A stretch of 64,000 bases of DNA, taken from Syngnathus acus. Taxonomy: Eukaryota; Chordata; Actinopteri; Syngnathiformes; Syngnathidae. The stretch covers positions 12,589,384-12,653,383 of the forward strand of contig NC_051087.1 of assembly GCF_901709675.1 (NCBI RefSeq), read 5' to 3'. Of the stretch, positions 26,805 to 38,500 are shown one piece after another (within the stretch, counting starts at the first letter, position 1; every line of letters starts with the position of its first letter). A program made the position numbers and the translations under genes. A model generated the notes under the pieces. The model ran no database searches. It was not told where the DNA came from and saw only the letters and a list, made by a program, of their open reading frames with translations.

Positions 26805-27165
26805 GAAATGAGTTTCCTGTGCAGGGTGTCAGGGCTTTCCCTTGGAGAGCGTGAGAAGCTTGCTCATCCAGGATTCATGCCATTGCTCCTCCATGTTGAC
26901 AGGAGCCAGATGAGGTGTATAGGCCATCTTATTAGGATGCCTCCTTGGTGAGGTGTTCCGGGCATGTCTCACCAGAGGGAAGCCCCAGGGACGACTCAAG
27001 ACAAGCTGGAGAAACTGTCTCTCGCCTGACCTGGGAACACCTAGGGATGCCTCCGAAAGAGCTGGAAGAAGTGGCTGGGGAGAGAGAAGTCTGGGCGTCC
27101 CTGCTGAAGCTGCTTCCTCCGTGACTCAGCTTTGGATAGGTGGTAGATAATGGATGGCTGGATCA
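26805..27165 (+). mobile_element. 3' fragment of the LINE family at 53.1-54.9 kb
   Basis: The + strand reads gatgaggtgtataggccatc, ttattaggatgcctcc and, in one frame, VFRACLTRGKPQGRL. It ends with a ggagagagaagtctgggcgt, ccctgctgaagctgcttcct block and an (GGAT)-type tail, matching 54690-54898. It is 5'-truncated with frameshifts; no active domain remains. Confidence 0.8.
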
Positions 27166-28353
27166 TTTGTCATGGTGTCAAATGTTGAATACTCCAGGTG
27201 AATTCAATAATTTTCATCTCTGGCTTTGAATGCCCCTATAACCACAAGAGCCAAGAAAGATTGTTGTGGAAATTTGTAATGTCCCTGCATGTATAAGTAG
27301 TACATAAGTCAAGTGTAAAATTGTCCTTTTCAGCCCTCGTCTTACCAGCTAGCAAGAAGCAAGTAGCAAAAAGCCATTTGTTTGTAACGCCCACTAATAA
27401 ATCAACTGAAAGGCGCGTCATCACCATCTCCAGTAGTCTTATCTAGACAGATATTTGGCCAATGATCAAATTGCACTCAGTGCATGCAAACAAGGAATAT
27501 ATATGAATTGTTGAAATGTATTGGCCGCTTTGCGTCTCAAAATACTGTCCGAACGGAAGGTGAAAACCAGTCCCTCTGTGAGTAATTATGTCTGTGCTAC
27601 TGGGGCCAGGAGAATCTGTATGAAAAATGAGAGGCAACAGAGAGAACGGATGCCAGAAACAAAATCGCACCATATTGTGTATTCAGCAATGTAAAGTAGA
27701 ACTTCTGAATGATTTAAAAGCAGACTTAAACCTGTCACAAGAAGGAGTTCTGCCATATAAGCTGATAAAAATCCTCTCAAATCATTTCCTTGCACCAAGT
27801 GGTGCTACTCTCTCCCAGAGCTTTTTTTTTTATATCAGTAATATGTTTTTGAGCCTCTTCCACTTCCTAATACATGCTTGTGGTGTTCTCCCTAATGCTC
27901 CATGGTGAAAACCATTTGAGCTACTTAGGACTGCTGCCCACCACGCGACCAGACCGGAACTGACCAAACTTGCCAGTCGTGCCGAAAATACAGTCGGGGA
28001 CTTCCCGCACATCTGTTGATTGACCCGAACACATCACTGTATCGGAACAACAGCCATCCTGGTGTTTTCAAAGGGAACAACAGAGGCACATTATGCTATT
28101 ACTTGTAAACCTTAAAAATACAGCTTCAATGAAAAAATGGGCTCCTACAAAGAGAGGATGGAGGTGAGAATAAAGATTGTGGATATTTTATGAGACTCCT
28201 TATTCCCATTCACTTGTATGCACCCAGAGTGAGACATAATTGCTCACTTGCGTTTTGGTGACATAAACATAACTATTACTATTACATCAACTTTACTATT
28301 TCCTTCATATGTTCTTGTAAAATTATAGATACTGCTGGTATTGTTGTAAAATA
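27166..28353. other. intergenic, no gene seen
   Basis: No exon or repeat family recognised. Confidence 0.55.
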
Positions 28354-28355
28354 TA

Positions 28356-29115
28356 CCATATTTTTCGGACTAAATGTCGCTCGGAGTACAAGTCGCATCA
28401 GCCATAAAATGCACAATAAAGAGGAAAAAAACATATATAAGTCGCACTGGAGTTTACGTCGCATTTTGGGGAAATTTATTTGACAAAATCCAACACCAAG
28501 AACAGACATAAAGCAGCAACAACAGGCTAAACGATACGGTATGCTAACGTGACAAACACAAACAAGGAGCTGAGAACGGGCCTGACGCAACATTAACAGT
28601 TATCCAAATAACTATAACATAAATAAGACCTTTATCAAACCATCTGTGTCACTCCAAATCATTAAATCCATCGGTCGAATTCTATGTCCATTATGTAAAC
28701 AACGCCGCATGTACGCAGCGCCACTGACGTCGAACTCGTAATCAGTTGCAGTTCAAATTATTCCACAGGCCCATATAACGATATATAAACTATATATCAA
28801 ATAGCTATAATATAAACAACAATTTTATCAAACCATCTGTGTCACTCCAAATCATTAAATCCATCGATCAAATTCTTCGTCCTTTATGTGAACAACGCCG
28901 CGTGTGTGCCGCGCCACTGACGTCATCAGTTGCAGTTCAAATTAGCGAGTAATCCCTCACTACATCGCGGTTCGTTTATCGCGGTTTCACTACATCGCGG
29001 ATTTTTTAATTTTAAAAATTTGTGAATAATTTCACATATAAGCCGCTCCTGAGTATAAATCGCCCCCCCCACCCAAACTAAGAAAAAAACGCGACTTATA
29101 CTCCGAAAAATGCGG
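28356..29115. mobile_element. TA-flanked MITE with internal 193-bp tandem duplication
   Basis: Ends ccatatttttcggactaaat and ttatactccgaaaaatgcgg are inverted repeats with TA on both sides (28354-28355, 29116-29117). Inner agtataa/gtcgcac words match 14672-14840. An interior segment (atcaaaccatctgtgtcact...gttgcagttcaaatta) is present twice, 193 bp apart (about 28602-28760 and 28795-28944). A short piece of a different MITE (taatccctcactacatcgcg) sits at 28950-29008. Confidence 0.85.
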
Positions 29116-29117
29116 TA

Positions 29118-30489
29118 GTTGTGTCACCTATACATATTGTATTTCTGTGGCTTGGCGTCCGTGCGGTGGTCATCTGTATCGCCCTCACTTGAAACTCGGA
29201 AATGGGTTTTAGCGTGTGTGAAAGCTTATACGATAGTCCTTCGCCACCTTTTGAAGTGTGCCAATAGAGCGCGCAATATGCTATTGAGTGAACATACAAT
29301 TTGGCGCCCTGTTTGCATTTTGGTAGATCACAGGCAACAAGCCCATCAGCAGCCTTTGCAATCTGTTAGAGTGAACATGCAATTAGTACTTGCAATTTGG
29401 GATCTTGGATTGGGATTTGGGATCAACAGCTCCAGCTATTGTGAAATGCATTGTATAAATACATTTGGATAACATAAGCGGTTCTCATAATGGATGGGTG
29501 GATCTTAGTAAATCAGACCTATCCCGTAGAAATTCCGCTGGGAACAGCTACATGGCATCCTTATTTCTTCATAACCTAATATGAAATAATGTCAGGAGCT
29601 GGATTTCATTAGTTGTCTTGTCCTGTACCATCAGGAGAGTGTTGCGAATGTGAATCCTCTGACTTATATAATTATATTCTCCCTCATAAAGTTGATTTTC
29701 AACATCAAAAGGGCCTTTGAAGTTCCATGGGACTGGATCACTGTCTAACCCACTCTCGAAGATTCTGTCACAATGACATTATGGTAGTCTTGTGAATTAA
29801 AAGCCTAGCAAACAGCACTTGCCTTTGCTCTCTGTCCAATTTTTGTCAAAATGTCATGCTGTGCCATTTCCTCCGAATGAGGAACAAGTAACTGTTAGGG
29901 TAACAGCTTTGCGGCAATGTCTATAAGCTAATATGCATAGCATTTGACAGATGCACTACATGTAACAATATCTAAGTTAGCTATGTATCTGGGTATCTTT
30001 TGTTCTTTACATTTCCAAATGATAATCAGAGTATGAAAGACTGTTTTGTTAGGTTTTTTTTTTTCCACAAATGTAACAATCTAAAGCCAAATAAATATCA
30101 AGCGAGTCTAGGCCGCATTCACAATTTGTGAACGCTGCACCCGGGCAGCACACAAGGACAAAGATGAGGAACATTGGCTTATAACTATGTTAAAATGTTT
30201 CTTTTTATCTTAAAACGACTTAACTAGAATCCCATGTTTGCAATGTAACCAAAGGGATACAAACCTGATGGGTTAATGTGCCTTTTAAATGGATGTCGTC
30301 CAAACCAAAAGTTACTTCCCATGACTCCCGTTGCTTCTCCTTCTTCTTTAAAGACGACGAATAAGGTTGGTACAGAGGCAATCATGGCAACAAATTTTCG
30401 CTTCGCAAAAAGGCACCTCATACCACCTGGAGCGTACCCTTTGACTACAATGCAATGCAGGATTCTCGTTAAGGTAATCCGTTTCAAGA
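29118..30489. other. intergenic, no gene seen
   Basis: Possibly a SINE tail near 29478 (aagcggttctcataatggat). Nothing else recognised. Confidence 0.5.
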
Positions 30490-30491
30490 TA

Positions 30492-30830
30492 CAGTGGTAC
30501 CTCTACTCTACAAACTTAATTCGTTGTGCAATCGGTTTTGTAAGCAGAAAAGTTTGTAAGTAGACGCAACATTTCCCACAAGAATCAATGTAAAAGCAAA
30601 TAATGTGTAATGGAGTATTCCAAAAGTCACACTTTTTGCCCTATTACTCTGTGTAAAAATCACAGAAAACCAAAGCAACAGTTTTATTTTTGCTTTTTCA
30701 AATGTTTATAACAAAAAATAAATCTCACTTTATTCTTGACCTCCTAACTTTGCTTGGGGAGGGGGGAGCCTGTTCTAATTTTCTACACTTACTTAACTTA
30801 TCCCCGAGATGACGCAGAAAAGGTCAGGCT
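30492..30830. mobile_element. TA-cagtggtacctct MITE, one end
   Basis: TA-cagtggtacctctactcta, then aattcgttgtgcaatcggtt and gtaagcagaaaagtttgtaa, is the end of a common fish mariner/Tigger-like MITE. The 3' boundary is unclear; the next element begins at 30835. Confidence 0.55.
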
Positions 30831-30834
30831 AATA

Positions 30835-31298
30835 CAGTGATCGAGAGAATGGCGTTTAAATACACGCTGATAGCGCGGGGTGTGCCTCTGAACAATGTGC
30901 GTCACTGTGGACGTGACTGAGTTCAAGCGCAGGAGGCGGCAACCGACCACATGCGAGGGAAGAAGCACTAACCGATGCAGAAGGAGTCGGGACGTGATAT
31001 TATCACATATTTGTTCTTTTATTTACTGTAAAGGTACAATGCATGCACACAACAGTGTGGGAATGGTCATTAAGGGGAATGGTTTATGTCACATAAAAGT
31101 ATTGCGAAGTGGTTAAAAAGCTTTAATGTTGTGTACTGGACCACAATGCAACAGGAGAGTCGTGTGCAACCGTGACTCACTTTGGTTTCGCTTTGCCTGA
31201 TGTCTCCCAGGTTAGTGTAGAATGGTAATTCTAAAGGTGAGCATGTTGCATTGCTTGGCTACAAAATAACCCTCTTCTAATTGACTTGGAATACATCC
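30835..31298. mobile_element. MITE related to 10400-10978, opposite orientation, truncated
   Basis: It begins TA-cagtgatcgagag and is reverse-complementary to 10555-10978 over several blocks (gcgcaggaggcggcaaccga; gtgtgcaaccgtgactcact; ttctaattgacttggaatac). Its other terminus is missing where the SINE at 31303 begins, which suggests that the SINE insertion, or a deletion linked to it, removed that end. Confidence 0.75.
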
Positions 31299-31302
31299 AT
31301 GA

Positions 31303-31580
31303 CGGGCGGCACAGTGCGGCACTGGTTAGTACGCCTCACAGTTCGGAGGAAGCAGGTTCGATTCCACCTCCCTGTATGGAGTTTGCATGTTCTCCCTGTA
31401 CCTGTGTGGGTTTTCTCCGGGTCCTTTGGTTTCCTTCCACATCCCAAAAACATGCTTGGTAGGCTGATTGAGCACTCCAAATTCCCCATAGGTGTGAGTA
31501 CGAGTGCAGATGATTGTTCGTCTCTGTGTGCCCTGACAATCAGTTAAGGGTGTCCCCTGCCTACTGTCCGAGAGAGAGTG
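31303..31580 (+). mobile_element. tRNA-derived SINE (DANA/HE1-like)
   Basis: Head cgggcggcacagtgcggcac, tggttagtacgcctcacag and B box ggttcgattcc resemble a tRNA. The core follows: tatggagtttgcatgttctc, gtgggttttctccgggtc, ccaaaaacatgcttggtagg, gttcgtctctgtgtgccctg. Same family as 54985-55341, on the opposite strand. Confidence 0.85.
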
Positions 31581-32265
31581 CTAGTTTGTGCTCTCGGCAC
31601 TCCAACAGGGGAATCGGTGTGCCAGTCCAGATGGAAACAGTTCAAACACTAGCAGCTAGCATATTTGTTTAGAACATAGGTTGTATTTGGACATTAATGA
31701 GATGGGAGCGTGCTCTGCTTCTCCGAAAAAAAACACTCTCAGAGTCGTACAGGGTTGTTAAAGTGAATTGCAGAAGGCAACCTAAATGTTCATAGTGTAT
31801 TGAATTTTGTAAAACCGATTTCGCCACCCTTCCCCAAAGAGACCGGGACTAATATGTAAATGTTACCATATTAAAGATGCATCATTTGAATAGATTGATA
31901 CATCGAGTTTGTGGTTGTTAGCCACCACAATCAACCCGGAACATGACCACAATCCCATCTTTACTACCATAACGCCTTGCTAGCAATTATAATGCTTGCT
32001 ACCAAACTACAGGGTGACATAAACAAGAGGAATCAAATGTTAGAATTAAAATAGCCTGTTTCTGTGAGATTAAATTTGAGTGAAAAAAACAGCAACTTCT
32101 TGTGTTATCTTAACAGACAAATAATGATTTAGTCACTCATTTATGGTTTTATTTTGTTGCCAGTAAAGAACAAATGATGATGACAAAATAATGTTTTTTT
32201 CCCCATATTACTTGAAATGTAAGTTGACCTCACATATTGCCTTGCTCGCTAATTTGGAAGAATAA
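31581..32265. other. intergenic, no gene seen
   Basis: No exon or repeat family recognised. Confidence 0.55.
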
Positions 32266-32267
32266 TA

Positions 32268-32601
32268 CAGTAATCCCTCGTTTATCGTGGATAATTGGTT
32301 CCAGAAACCACCCGCGATAAGTGAAATCCGCGAAGAACGGTCATCAACAAGAAGTACTGGGCAGGCTAACGAGTTAGCGGAGAGATGCTAATTTGCGATC
32401 GTGCTAACATGCAAAAACGGACTTCTAAAGGAATGTAAACAAACATTTGGAGCAATACTACATTGTCCTAAAGGTTAGACACCTGTTTCCTCAATTTAAA
32501 AGTTTTATTTTGACTGTTAAATGTTTTTTTTAATTTGGAAAAAAAAATCCACGATGTAGTGAAGCGCGATAAACGAAACGCGAAGTAGCGAGGGATCACT
32601 G
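32268..32601. mobile_element. complete TA-flanked MITE, 334 bp
   Basis: Ends cagtaatccctcgtttatcg and cgaagtagcgagggatcactg are inverted repeats between TA dinucleotides (32266-32267, 32602-32603). Sub-terminal aaaccacccgcgataagtga and gcgataaacgaaacgcgaag pair as well. It sits 0.2 kb upstream of the first TCF/LEF-like site of axin2. No transposase. Confidence 0.85.
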
Positions 32602-32783
32602 TATGTCTACTGCGATTTTGTGTAAAACCTTGTTCATTCGAATTTGATTGTGTTTCGTTGTGTTCCTGTTCAAACTAGGAGTGTATAAACCCCGTGAGAA
32701 TACAGTGCAGTAGTACACTAGAGAATTGGTTCGGTAGATCACTTCTGACATTCCAAAGCCTCAGGGAGTTAGCGCGATTGTCT

Positions 32784-34580
32784 CTTTGATAAGGTCCTAG
32801 TATACAAGTGAATTGATTCTTCGCCCCAAAATATAGTTTAATTTTGAAAACTGCTCACTCACGATTGGATGTGTTCAAATCAGTGCAACGTAACTTGTTA
32901 AAAGGAACAGTTTGTATTGATTTGCCTGCATGTTATTTCATATGGTTAAGTTGTGTGCCATTTTGAGATAAAGAACTATTCGCATGTTGTTATGTATCTT
33001 CCGGGACCCGGCCAGCCTCTTTTCTTTGAAGTATCCGCTGTTAGTGTTAAACCTTCAGTTCAGTTGGTTTACAAACATCCGTGGTACGTGTGTTTCCCTC
33101 GATTCTTGACACTACCAGGGTTGCGGCTGAATAAATAGACAGGCGTCTGTTTAGGGAATGTACGCCTAGGGAATTGTCCAACTTTATAGGACCGAAGAGA
33201 AGCGCCGGGTGCGGGTGAAATGCAAACTGTCGGGACTGCCTAAACTTGGAACGATTTCGAATGTGGCAGGCTGCTGGAGAAGAACATGGATGGTAAGTTG
33301 TAGCGAAGCTGTTTCACAGGCCCCCCTCTCTTGGCCGCTTTAATGTGCTGCTGCTCAGCTTTGAAGTTGAGAAAGCGGGGCTATGTTTCTTGTTTGTGGG
33401 CGAGAAATACGGAGAGATAAGAAGCTTATGTGTCTGTGTGTGCTTGTGTGCGCGCGCGCGTACACGTGGCTCAGATTTTATATATAAAAAAAGAATAAGA
33501 AAAAACGACCGTTTCTCCGTCTGCGCGTCTCCTATAGCTGGGAAAAAAGTGGGATGTATTCTACAACCGGAGCCCCCTCCTTCTTTTGGTTTGCGTACTC
33601 CAGATTTTGACACCCCCAGAGAGCTACATAGGGACTGAGCCTGCCACTTCTGAGGTCATTTGTTGAATGGGGATGAAAGCTATATTACAGTGCTTTGCTT
33701 CGGGAAGGCACACGCGTGGCACGTTCGGTAGATGCGGCGCATGTTCGTATTTTGTGCTGGATTACTTGCCATGAGAGTTGTGGACTGCCTCAGCTTTTCA
33801 AAAATATGGAATAACTCAACTTTTAAAATGCACCCCCATTGGATATAACCTGCGATGGTATGTTTCTTTTACGAAGTGATTTATAGTACGCCTTCTTTAA
33901 AACTATACCATTTTTCCACGTGCAGTATATACTGCTCTTCTTTTAAAATGGATTGTTCGTCCGGTAACTTGCAGCGATGAAACAAATGTGACCTTTATTT
34001 TCAGACAGAGACGTTGTCCGCCGTTATAAAGCTGTAACTAGAAAACCGTAATTGACAAGCATTTGGTTATTGATCGGTAACCTTTACGCGCAAACGAGCC
34101 GATTTTCCCGCGGGGCTGCTTAGCCCTATTACGATTTTACTACGGTCACGTGAGATGTACTGTACCTCCACTCATGCCTGGAAAGCTGGAGACTAAGTGT
34201 TGGGCTCGGAAAGCAAAACGAGTCAGTGTGACTTTGTGCGCGAATGACATCGGTGTATGCTACGGTCGCAAGTGGGAGTTAATTAGAAATGAAGCCATTG
34301 GCGTGGATTTTAAAGGAAAACACGTGTAAGACACAAATGCCAGAATCCGGTTATGTTGCAGAGTTAATGCTGTGGTTTATTTATTCTTCTAAAATGTTTT
34401 GATGTGACAGATCACTGCATGTTGAGAATGTGGGTTTCATTTGATCTCTCATTTAGATTATAAATAGACGAATGAAACGGAAAAAAAGCTTTTCATTCTC
34501 TGAAGCTATTGAGTTTTTTTTTTTTGGGAGACTGTTTACTTGATGTCTTCCTTTGAAGTTCAGCAGGATATGGCTTTGAT
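32784..34580 (+). promoter_or_regulatory. axin2 promoter / intron 1 region with TCF/LEF-like sites
   Basis: Five copies of CTTTGA(A/T), the reverse of the TCF/LEF core (A/T)(A/T)CAAAG, lie at 32784-32790, 33024-33030, 33359-33365, 34551-34557 and 34574-34580. Axin2 is a direct Wnt/TCF target in mammals and zebrafish, with sites in its promoter and first intron, so the placement fits. Function is inferred; only the motifs are seen. Confidence 0.55.
33160..33292 (+). other. axin2: probable noncoding axin2 exon 1 (5' end uncertain)
   Basis: Mammalian AXIN2 has a noncoding first exon and its ATG in exon 2. The same layout fits here: a perfect donor gtaagt at 33293 lies 1.3 kb upstream of the exon 2 acceptor. 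The exon contains two short uORFs (see findings). The 5' end is a guess; a TATA-like aataaatag lies at 33129-33137. A different first exon ending at 33857 is also possible. Confidence 0.5.
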
Positions 34581-34605
34581 TAGATCAATACTTTGTGTGT
34601 TTCAG

Positions 34606-35550
34606 AGTGAAGAGGAGCTGAGAAGCTCCCCCGCTGCTTTTAGAGAGTGAGAAGGATTAGGCTGGAGCTCAGTGGAGGCACCACTGCACTCTCACATAGG
34701 CAACTGGAGCCGGAGCCATGAGCAGGGCGCTTACGGAGCACATCAGCAGTAGCTTCCGAGAAGATGCTCCTCGTCCTCCGGTACCGGGAGAGGAGGGAGA
34801 GTCGTCATGCTACATACCCAGCCGGTCTGGAAAAATGAAAGCCCTTAATAAGGTTAACGATAACCCCGCTGCTGCCGCGCTCCCCGGCTCCGCTCGAAGG
34901 AGGAACGAGGATGGCTTGGGGGAGCCGGAGGGAAGTGCGTCCCCGGACTCACCGCTGATCCGGTGGACAAAGTCTTTACATTTTCTTCTTGGCGATCAAG
35001 ACGGTGCTCATCTCTTTCGGACCTTTTTGGAGCAGGAAAATTGCGTGGACACTTTGGACTTTTGGTTTGCTTGCAACGGCTTCAGGCAAATGGACTTGAA
35101 GGATACCAAAACAATGCGAGTTGCCAAAGTTATTTTCAAACGGTACGTTGAGAACAACAGCATTGTTGCCAAGCAGCTCAAACCTGCCACCAAGACCTAC
35201 ATAAGGGATAGTATTAAAAAGCAACAGATAGACTCTGCCATGTTTGACCAGGCACAAACAGAGATCCAGTCCAACATGGAAGAGAACGCTTACCAGATGT
35301 TTTTAACGTCTGACATATACCGCGAGTATGTGCGCACTGGCTGCGAGAACGCAGCTTACGCGAATCACGGCACACTCGGCAGCCTCAAGCTTATGTGTGG
35401 ATATCTTCCACCTCTTATGGAGGAAGAGGAGTGGAGCTGTCAAGACCTGAGGCCAAAGGCTTTCGGTTCTGTGGTCCAACTTTCAGCTAAATCCTTGCGG
35501 GCGACTGCTACCTTCCGGCCAACTGCTGAAATTGTGGAGAACAGTTGCAG
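34606..35550 (+). CDS. axin2: axin2 exon 2: 5' UTR end, N-terminus and RGS domain
   Basis: The exon is entered after a ttcag acceptor at 34601-34605. It has 112 nt of leader with no other ATG, then codes residues 1-277 plus two bases of codon 278. It contains the tankyrase-binding segment (R19-E28), SPDSPL just before the RGS fold, and the whole RGS domain, including [11 protein letters not shown] and [10 protein letters not shown], which in axins binds the SAMP repeats of APC. The donor is gtaag at 35551. The main ATG has G at -3 and A at +4, a moderate Kozak context. Confidence 0.96.
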
Positions 35551-38500
35551 GTAAGAAAAGTGTTTCCTGAACGATGTGTCTTATTGCACCACTATGTTTA
35601 TTTAGAAGTTTTTATTAGATACTTTACTCATCTCAGTTCTTGTAAAGAACCGGCCGGGAGAGAGAGACAGTTGATCAAAGGGTCCCCAGAATATCATTCT
35701 TTATGTTTCTGTCCTCCTGCCTTGCAGTTAGTTAAGGGGGCTGTTTTGGGTACAAAACATCAATGGAGCTGAGCCTTCCTTTTAAGTAAATGGTGTCTTG
35801 CACGTAACTTTCTGCTGGCTTATTCAAGTTTCCTGTGCTTTGAAACTCTTCCTCCGGTGCAAACTTGACTGCACACATCAAGTGACAGACTATTAGAGCT
35901 ATATGAGGAAAGAAAAGTGTATTTGTTTCGCAATGCGTTTTTTTTTTTTAATGTACAGTTTATGCACTCATAGTTAGCATGTGTAATCATCAAATGTCAG
36001 CCACCAAAAGACTTTGGAGCCAAGCTAAAATGGCTTTTGTCAGAACACTAATTGTGGTTGCTAACTAGTTCCGGCGAAATCATGCTTTTTTTGAAACTAA
36101 TTTCTTCATTGTGCACTACAGAAACGGAACTGTACTTGTGTGTTGTATTGCCACTCAGAGATCCTTTCAAACCGTCGTTATTCATTTTGCATGTGAATGT
36201 CTATGATAAGTTCGGACCCAGTGTACAAAGTGGTTGTTGGTGTGTACTCCTCTTGTGTTTTTAGTGAAAAATTACTTAGGAAGCAGAAAGCTGCTTTTTT
36301 TCCCTTGCATCACCCGTAGGCCCCCCTTCTTTGGCCCTTACCATGTCTGTAGGTCAACCCCATTTCCATCTCAAACATGTGGAACTAATTTTGGCACTGC
36401 ACAGATTCTCTCTTCTAGTGTTTTTTTCTTCTTCTTAGATCTCCCATATGCAATTCCAGTGTGGTCAAAACATCCTCGCTCAGTTCACTATTTGTGTGCG
36501 ACAACAATGCAACGCTTTTATCTCTCCTGTTTAGAAAGTAAATTGCTTGTCAGAGACTAAGTATTCTTTGCCGGTAGAGACAAGAGAGGAGGAAGTGAAG
36601 ACAGTAAGGGGGATCGTGAAGCAACAAGAGATGCAGAAAGCGAGTGGGGGTGCAGAAAGCCCAGCTGTGCTAAATACCTGACTCTTTGCACGGACCTTCC
36701 AAAGGTCAGGTTTGTGCTTGGGGCCTACAGCTTTAGTCATGCTGGGGTTCTCCTCTCAGCACTCCCAGCAGAAGGCATTCTCATAAAGAAAGGGGCCCTC
36801 CTACCCCCTTTCCCTCTCCCCCACGCTTGGAAAAGCTCAAGTTCCCCCCTACCTCCTTTTGCCCATCCCCCCCTTCACCACTACAACTGGAATGCAACAC
36901 AGCAGGAGAGTAGATAGTCACACAGAAAGACTTAAGGAGAGCGAGGGAGTTTGGGGAAAGGAGGGATTCACAGACGCTATAGGACAGAGCCAATGCGAGA
37001 AGGGGGAGAGCAGGGAAATGTCGGCATGAAAAAATGAGAGACAGATCTCTAATGTGGATGACACAGTCTTGTGGAAATTATAGAACGCGACCGGGGACAT
37101 CGTCAAAACAAACTCCCAGTAGTCCTGTTTATTTTCTTAATTGACTTAATGCACATCAATGACTTGTCATGTTCTCACAGACTCTGATTTGAACTGAAAC
37201 ACCGGGAAAAAAAATCACATTCAAATGTCAATTCCTCTTTTGTTCACAGGGCACACCGTCGAGGAGACAATGCCAGCCCGTATTTTGTCAACTCTGGCTA
37301 CATCTTTGCTCCTGCCACCAGTGCCAATGACAGTGAGATCTCCAGTGATGCCACCACTGATGATTCAATGTCAATGACAGACAGTAGTGTGTAAGTGTTT
37401 TCATCAATGCGTGCTCTTCAGAAGATAATGTGACTTTAAATGATTTCCATTCCATTTACTGGTCACATTTGTCACATTTCCAGGAAAACAACCAGGGGGG
37501 GGGGGGGGGGTGAAGAATAATATTTGTTATCATGGATTAATGGACTCGTGTTTTTTCTTTTTTTCATCGGACAGCTGGAGCACGCTCCCTAAAAATGGCC
37601 TGCATATAATGTAATTAACCAGGTAACCCCATCGATGTGGCGTTAGCATGGGCTCCAGGGTGAGGAGTGCAACAGGCATTATTTCGAAAGACCTTTTTGA
37701 AGTTTATTTTCTGTTGCATTACTTGTGGGGGAGTGAGTAGGGAGAAAAATATGAGATTGTCTTGATGTGGGTGGGGGTGTTGCTTCATTCCTCAAATGTG
37801 AAATTCAGCCCTCCCACCCAGCCTTCTGCCACAACAGACATGTTTTTTTTCTTCATATTATCTAATCGCTCTTCTCTTTGAAGAGCTAAAGGAGAGGGGG
37901 AGGGAAATGGCCATTTGGGCCTCAAGACAAACTCACTGAAAAATGTTGGCACCAAATGAAAGGAGGCTTACTCACATGGTGGGTCGGTTTCCTGCCACTG
38001 GCCTCTGTGGCGTGCTGAGATCATGTGTCTGCAAGGCTTTCACAGGGGTTACTCATTGATAGACCTTGGGACAGAGGAACTCCCCCCTGGCCAGACTGGT
38101 GCACCCCCAAAAATCACTTCCATTCCAACCAACCCTCCACAGCGTCCCTCTTCCACCCTCCTGAGCCTGTTGCGGCAGTGGTGGGGCTCAAAGTGCAAGA
38201 GAGTGAGAAAATAAAGTGCGTGGAGTATAAAGGGCTTAACTGAATCGCTTTCAGCCTATTGTTGGGTGAGGGGGGGCTTATGGGGATAAAAGGGTGGCTG
38301 GCTGCTTTGAAAATGACTTGCACAACTAAATAGGAGATCCCCATAAAGTAAAGGGCCCATGAAGCCATGAAATAAGTATGTCTGTTTTCACTTCCAAAAC
38401 TTACACAAAGCATCACGGTGCCAGATTGTATCACCAATGTGCAGACAGTTTGGGTTGATTCAAACTACAGCATTTCATCGATATTGTGTTGATAGGAGTA

